From Nitrospirota bacterium (lineage in GTDB: Bacteria > Nitrospirota > Nitrospiria > Nitrospirales > Nitrospiraceae): a stretch of DNA of 10,281 bases. Shown in pieces: positions 8,201-10,281 of the stretch (its first letter is position 1; every line of letters starts with the position of its first letter). Location of the stretch: assembly GCA_004296865.1 (NCBI GenBank), contig SCVQ01000303.1, positions 1 through 10,281 on the forward strand, in the 5' to 3' direction. Under the pieces are notes generated by a model, which was not told where the DNA came from, made no database searches, and was given only the letters and a program-made list of their open reading frames with translations. A program made the position numbers and the translations under genes.

Positions 8201-8647
8201 AAGATCTACCTGCCTCGCGTGACGGACATCCTGGACATGTTGCCGCTTGCGTCTGTGTCCGGAGGGGAAGTCGTCAGAGGGACGGAGACGATCCTGCTGG
8301 TCGAGGATGAAGAATCGGTGCGCGCTTTGGCGCGCGAAGCGTTGGAGGAGGCCGGCTTCAAGGTCCTGGAGGCCGGCCACGGCACCGAGGCGCTCGAGGT
8401 CAGCGGACAATACCAGGGAACGATTCATCTCTTGATCACGGACGTGGTGATGCCTGAGATGGGCGGGCGCGTCCTGGCAGATCGACTGGCTTCCCAGCGA
8501 CCGGCGATGAAGGTCCTCTATATGTCCGGCTATACAGACAACGCCATCGTCCACCAGGGAGTTCTGGACCCCGGTACCGCCTTCCTACCCAAGCCCTTCT
8601 CGCCTGACGCCCTCGTGCGTAGGGTGCGCGAGGCGCTCGATTCGTGA
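5213..8647 (+). CDS. Membrane-bound hybrid sensor histidine kinase (Cache-like, PAS, PAS, GAF, HisKA, HATPase, receiver)
   Basis: This 1144-residue sensor should autophosphorylate on His and pass the phosphate to its own receiver. TM1 is at about 21-43. A periplasmic region (45-305) looks like a double Cache domain, and TM2 is at about 308-329. PAS 1 is about 345-465 and PAS 2 about 474-592; a GAF domain is about 597-762. HisKA carries the phospho-acceptor His784 in [11 protein letters not shown]. The ATPase has N-box N892/N896 ([11 protein letters not shown]), DTGHGM at 939-944, FEPFFTTK at 953 and GTGLGL at 965-970. The receiver has acidic residues 1031-1033, phospho-acceptor Asp1077 (TDVVMPEM), Ser1105 and Lys1127. 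All key residues are present. The start is uncertain: GTG 5213, GTG 5222 (GCAGGG 8 nt upstream) and ATG 5237 are in frame, and the longest is given. No partner regulator is adjacent and the signal is unknown. It lies between kbl and tdh on the opposite strand. Confidence 0.93.
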   Translation: MRRVRTTFMQKSDKKRSYAKLPLLIAAMTVLALGIGALGLLYIESRLVASTGESLALAAADIAGQLDQVLFERYGDVRMTAATLAPQMRDPAALAAYLNRMKEEYLVYRWLGVTDERGRIVAATNPGMVMVDLSQERWFQAVRMMRDRRSVDLQDVAFSPEAGGVRTVAFSAPILDDRGQFLGAVTAHVGLSELEDVIGRTVATFQMQRGGVGKIEWQFMSRDGTVIADSLLREEGQVNLKQEGLPSALLSETAGSGYVEEQHLRRHVSVVTGFARTEGYGEFPGFQWGVLVRVDRSDILAPIRSVLWKLGAAGAVAWVPLLGFLIWMTGRLRTEWSTAEGRGQRLSTILTSIGDAVIVTDAQGLVAFMNPVAQDLTGWRQEEAVGRELGTVFVIVNESTRETVESPVTKALREGVIVGLANHTVLLAKDGTEHPIDDSGAPVRDHTGTMTGVVLVFRDIANRKQAEAALRESALRFRSVIESAADAIIVADHDGNIASWNPAAQRIFGYAEEEIIGQPLTILMPERYREPHRRGLERMRATGASRVIGTTLEAHGLHKDGREFPVECSLAMWTMGDKTFFSGILRDLTERKRNERWLAAQYEVARVLAESHSLEEAGPRLLQAVCESLDWNIGALWRVDRRANALRCVEIWHGLSNGLEEFRALTSTITFSPGEGLPGRVWANGAPSWIFDVVTDTNFPRASIAKREELHGAFGFPIRLGDTVLGVMEFYSHESRQPDDALLKMMDDVGLKVGQFVERVQLEEQLRHAQRLDAVGRLAGGVAHDFNNLLTVISGCSTLLLRRLGAEDALRRYPQEIQQASERAAALTQQLLAFSRKQMLEPKVLNLKNSVAAMDSMLRRLIGEHIDLAIRFGENLGRVKADPGQIEQVIVNLVVNARDAMPDGGKLTIETANVDLDQAYASHHMTAQPGAYVMLAISDTGHGMDEETQARLFEPFFTTKEKGKGTGLGLSTVYGIIKQSGGSIWVYSELGRGTTFKIYLPRVTDILDMLPLASVSGGEVVRGTETILLVEDEESVRALAREALEEAGFKVLEAGHGTEALEVSGQYQGTIHLLITDVVMPEMGGRVLADRLASQRPAMKVLYMSGYTDNAIVHQGVLDPGTAFLPKPFSPDALVRRVREALDS

Positions 8648-8722
8648 TGGGTGATGCGTCATGCGTGATCGGTGAACAGTTCTGACAACTCATCACCCAT
8701 TACCCATCACGCATCACGGGTT
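8643..8722. repeat. Inverted array of 7-bp repeats (imperfect hairpin) between the convergent kinase and tdh genes
   Basis: The left arm has heptads GTGATGG (8644), GTGATGC (8651), GTCATGC (8658), GTGATCG (8665) and GTGAACA (8672). The right arm has ACTCATC (8688), ACCCATT (8695), ACCCATC (8702) and ACGCATC (8709). Bases 8643-8670 can pair imperfectly with 8691-8718 around a loop of about 20 nt, and the outermost seven base pairs are perfect. The kinase stop codon TGA (8645-8647) is part of the first heptad. GGGTTTTA follows on the plus strand, so the hairpin may act as a terminator for the kinase transcript. The T-run is weak. Confidence 0.75.
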
Positions 8723-9757
8723 TTAGGGGAAGAGCACCACCTTCCCGCACCGGCCTGACTGAATGAGGTCGAATCCCTTGGCGAAGTCGGTCAGGGGGAA
8801 CTGATGTGTGACCACAGGCTTGATGTTCAATCCCGCCTTGAAGAGACCGGCCAACCGGTACCAGGTGCCGAACAGCCGCCGGCCGGTCACCCCGTAGACG
8901 CGGATGCCCTTGAAGATGATCTCGTTGGGCAGGTCGAAGCAGACCGAGCCGGTCGGGATGCCGAAGAGCGTGACGCGGCCGCCGTTCTTCACGGACCGGA
9001 AGGCTTGGTGCAGGGCGGCCGGATCGCCGGACATCTCCAACGCCGTATCCACCCCCTCGCCGCCGGTCAGGTCGAGGATCGCCGCAGCCATGGCTTCGAC
9101 GGAGTCCGTTTTTGCATTCAACGTATGGTCGACGCCAAGCTGTGTGGCCAGGTCCAGCCGGTAGTCGCTCACGTCGGTTGCGATGATCACCGACGCGCCG
9201 GCGATGCGGGCGACCGCCGCGGCGAACAAGCCGGTCGGCCCGCAGCCGGTGATCAGCACGGAATGGCCGGACAGGTCCTCGGCCAGCGCCGCGTCGACGG
9301 CGTTGCCGAGCGGTTCCTGGACGCAGGCGATCTCCGGTGGAATGTCGCGGGAAGTTTTCCAGAGGACGCGCTCCGGCAGGCGCACGTAGTCGGCATAGGA
9401 GCCGTCCACGTCGATGCCCAGGATGCGGTAGTGTTTGCAGACGTGGGCCTGGCCGGTCCGGCATTGGAAGCAGAGGCCGCAGGTCAAGTGCGATTCGGCG
9501 GCGACATAGTCGCCCACGCTGACGGATGAGACGCCACGCCCCACTTCCGCCACCTCGCCGCACAGTTCGTGGCCGATGATGCGAGGGGGATGGATCCGGC
9601 TCTGGGCCCATTCATCCCAGCGATAGATATGCGCGTCCGTGCCGCAGAGGGAGGTGGCTTTGACGCGCACCACCACCTCACCCTCGGCTGGTGTGGGGTC
9701 CGGCATTGGCTGGAGCGTGAGGCCGGGAGCTGCTTCCGTTTTGACGAGCGCCTTCAT
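8723..9757 (-). CDS. tdh: L-threonine 3-dehydrogenase, zinc-dependent
   Basis: Tdh oxidises L-threonine with NAD+ to 2-amino-3-ketobutyrate, which Kbl then cleaves to glycine and acetyl-CoA. The start at 9757 has AGGAAG 6 nt upstream and gives 344 residues, close to E. coli Tdh (341). The frame stays open upstream to 9949, but that part reads through repeat DNA and matches nothing. It is a zinc-type medium-chain dehydrogenase. Catalytic-zinc residues are Cys38 (TSLCGTD), His63 and Glu64 (GHELCGEV). Structural-zinc cysteines are 93, 96, 99 and 107. QEPLGNAV is at 147-154. The Rossmann glycine motif GCGPTG is at 171-176, with Asp195 at the end of the following strand, fitting NAD over NADP. FDLPNEIIFKGIRVYGVTGRR is threonine-dehydrogenase-like, as far as I recall the family. 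It is divergent from the YceI gene and convergent with the kinase. Confidence 0.95.
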   Translation of the reverse strand: MKALVKTEAAPGLTLQPMPDPTPAEGEVVVRVKATSLCGTDAHIYRWDEWAQSRIHPPRIIGHELCGEVAEVGRGVSSVSVGDYVAAESHLTCGLCFQCRTGQAHVCKHYRILGIDVDGSYADYVRLPERVLWKTSRDIPPEIACVQEPLGNAVDAALAEDLSGHSVLITGCGPTGLFAAAVARIAGASVIIATDVSDYRLDLATQLGVDHTLNAKTDSVEAMAAAILDLTGGEGVDTALEMSGDPAALHQAFRSVKNGGRVTLFGIPTGSVCFDLPNEIIFKGIRVYGVTGRRLFGTWYRLAGLFKAGLNIKPVVTHQFPLTDFAKGFDLIQSGRCGKVVLFP

Positions 9758-9763
9758 GCCGTG

Positions 9764-9769
9764 CTTCCT
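9764..9769 (-). promoter_or_regulatory. Ribosome binding site AGGAAG that decides the tdh start
   Basis: On the minus strand, AGGAAG ends 6 nt before the ATG at 9757. It supports that start over upstream in-frame ATGs, including the ones at 9787 and 9949. Confidence 0.7.
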
Positions 9770-9785
9770 GAGAGCGTGTCTGGCC

Positions 9786-9813
9786 ATTATCGCATAGACT
9801 GGTCGTGGAACAA
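9786..9813 (-). promoter_or_regulatory. Candidate promoter of tdh
   Basis: On the minus strand, GATAAT (9791-9786) matches five of six -10 bases. TTGTTC (9813-9808), 16 bp upstream, is a weak -35. A short leader of about 20 nt containing the AGGAAG site would result. It also falls within the over-extended reading frame, which is further reason to reject that extension. Confidence 0.4.
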
Positions 9814-9841
9814 GTGGAATCCCGCAAGGTAGATGACGGGG

Positions 9842-9871
9842 TTGACGGGAGTCACGACCCCTGGTAAGAAT
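9842..9871 (+). promoter_or_regulatory. Candidate promoter of the YceI-family gene
   Basis: TTGACG (9842-9847) is followed after 17-18 bp by TAAGAAT (9865-9871), and a GG precedes the -10-like element. Transcription would start near 9878, so the heptad array would lie in the leader. This is a by-eye match. Confidence 0.45.
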
Positions 9872-9876
9872 GCACA

Positions 9877-9911
9877 ACGACGAACGATGAAGTATGAACG
9901 ATGAAGGAAGG
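9877..9911 (+). repeat. Tandem 7-bp repeats in the leader of the YceI-family gene
   Basis: Five units in register: ACGACGA (9877), ACGATGA (9884), AGTATGA (9891), ACGATGA (9898) and AGGAAGG (9905). The second and fourth are identical. The last unit supplies the ribosome binding site of the gene that starts at 9921. Confidence 0.65.
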
Positions 9912-9920
9912 GGAGAGAGC

Positions 9921-10281
9921 ATGACAAGTCGGATCAGATGGAGATTCACGCTGGCCCTCCTCTGGGCCTTGACGATGGTTCAAGTTCCGGCGGCGCAGGC
10001 GGAGACGGCCCGGTACAATGTAGACCTGGACCATTCCACCGTGGAGTTCCGCGTGGCCCACATGGTGGTCTCGAAGACCTCAGGCCGTTTTATGGACTAT
10101 AGCGGGTTCATCGACATGGATCCGGAGGCTGGCACGGTCAAGGCGATCGAGACGGAGATCAAGACCGCCTCGGTGAACACCAATCATCAGAAGCGGGATG
10201 CGCATTTGCGCGGTCCGGACTTTTTCAACGTCGAGAAATATCCCACGATGACCTATAAGCTGAAAAGCTACCACAAGATCG
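9921..10281 (+). CDS. YceI-family periplasmic protein (3' end beyond the window)
   Basis: The frame starts with ATG at 9921 behind a purine-rich GGAAGGGGAG stretch and stays open to the window end (120 whole codons). Residues 1-27 form a clear Sec signal peptide: Arg-rich start, hydrophobic core about 9-20, and AQA before Glu28. The mature part begins with YNVDLDHSTVEFRVAHMVVSK, the opening of the YceI-like fold. It continues with GRFMDYSGFIDMDPEAG, TNHQKRDAHLRGPDFFNVEKYP and MTYKLKS, all typical of the family. YceI-type proteins are lipocalin-like periplasmic carriers; related proteins bind polyisoprenoids. The ligand here is unknown. Most of the roughly 190-residue family length is still to come. 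It is divergent from tdh with 163 bp between them, and no functional link is evident. Confidence 0.9.
   Translation, partial: MTSRIRWRFTLALLWALTMVQVPAAQAETARYNVDLDHSTVEFRVAHMVVSKTSGRFMDYSGFIDMDPEAGTVKAIETEIKTASVNTNHQKRDAHLRGPDFFNVEKYPTMTYKLKSYHKI

Noticed and set aside
1..10281. Search for mobile elements, CRISPR arrays, tRNA genes, toxin-antitoxin or defence genes
   Set aside because: No transposase, integrase, long direct repeats with unique spacers, tRNA-like cloverleaf or defence-type protein was seen. The short 7-bp repeats do not have CRISPR repeat/spacer structure.

Overview
The window is about 10.3 kb of GC-rich bacterial DNA with seven protein genes, two of them cut by the window edges. 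It comes from a diderm (outer-membrane) bacterium: it encodes an MlaA-type outer-membrane lipoprotein, a protein with a C-terminal outer-membrane-barrel-like region, and a periplasmic YceI-type protein. Gene style, base composition and intergenic heptad repeats would fit a Nitrospira-like (Nitrospirota) genome. That assignment is an inference from pattern memory, not proven by any marker in the window.

Left part (1-3620, all plus strand) holds envelope and housekeeping genes. First is the 3' part of a DUF4105/Lnb_N-type gene (His/Cys thiol-enzyme-like domain followed by a barrel-like domain). Next is a small cytosolic alpha/beta hydrolase with a complete Ser-Asp-His set. After an intrinsic terminator comes an MlaA (VacJ) lipoprotein gene with an unusually long N-terminal linker, which has its own candidate promoter and a very good ribosome binding site.

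Middle and right part (3673-9757) carries the two enzymes of the threonine dehydrogenase pathway on the minus strand. kbl (2-amino-3-ketobutyrate CoA ligase) is at 3673-4875 and tdh (L-threonine 3-dehydrogenase) at 8723-9757. Together they convert threonine, NAD+ and CoA to glycine, acetyl-CoA and NADH. In E. coli they form one operon. Here a 1144-residue membrane-bound hybrid histidine kinase on the opposite strand (5213-8647) lies between them, so they cannot share a simple transcript. The kinase has a Cache-like periplasmic sensor, two PAS domains, GAF, HisKA, HATPase and a C-terminal receiver. It has a strong candidate promoter (TTGACA, 17-bp spacer) about 220 bp upstream, leaving a long leader.

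Right edge: a YceI-family secreted protein starts at 9921, divergent from tdh, and runs off the window.

Several intergenic gaps contain degenerate 7-bp tandem repeats, partly as inverted arrays. They touch stop codons and ribosome binding sites and, between the kinase and tdh, form an imperfect hairpin. No tRNA, rRNA, CRISPR array, transposase or phage gene was seen. I did not find convincing evidence of a new multi-gene system. The most unusual points are the split kbl/tdh locus, the heptad arrays, the barrel-fused DUF4105 protein and the extended MlaA.
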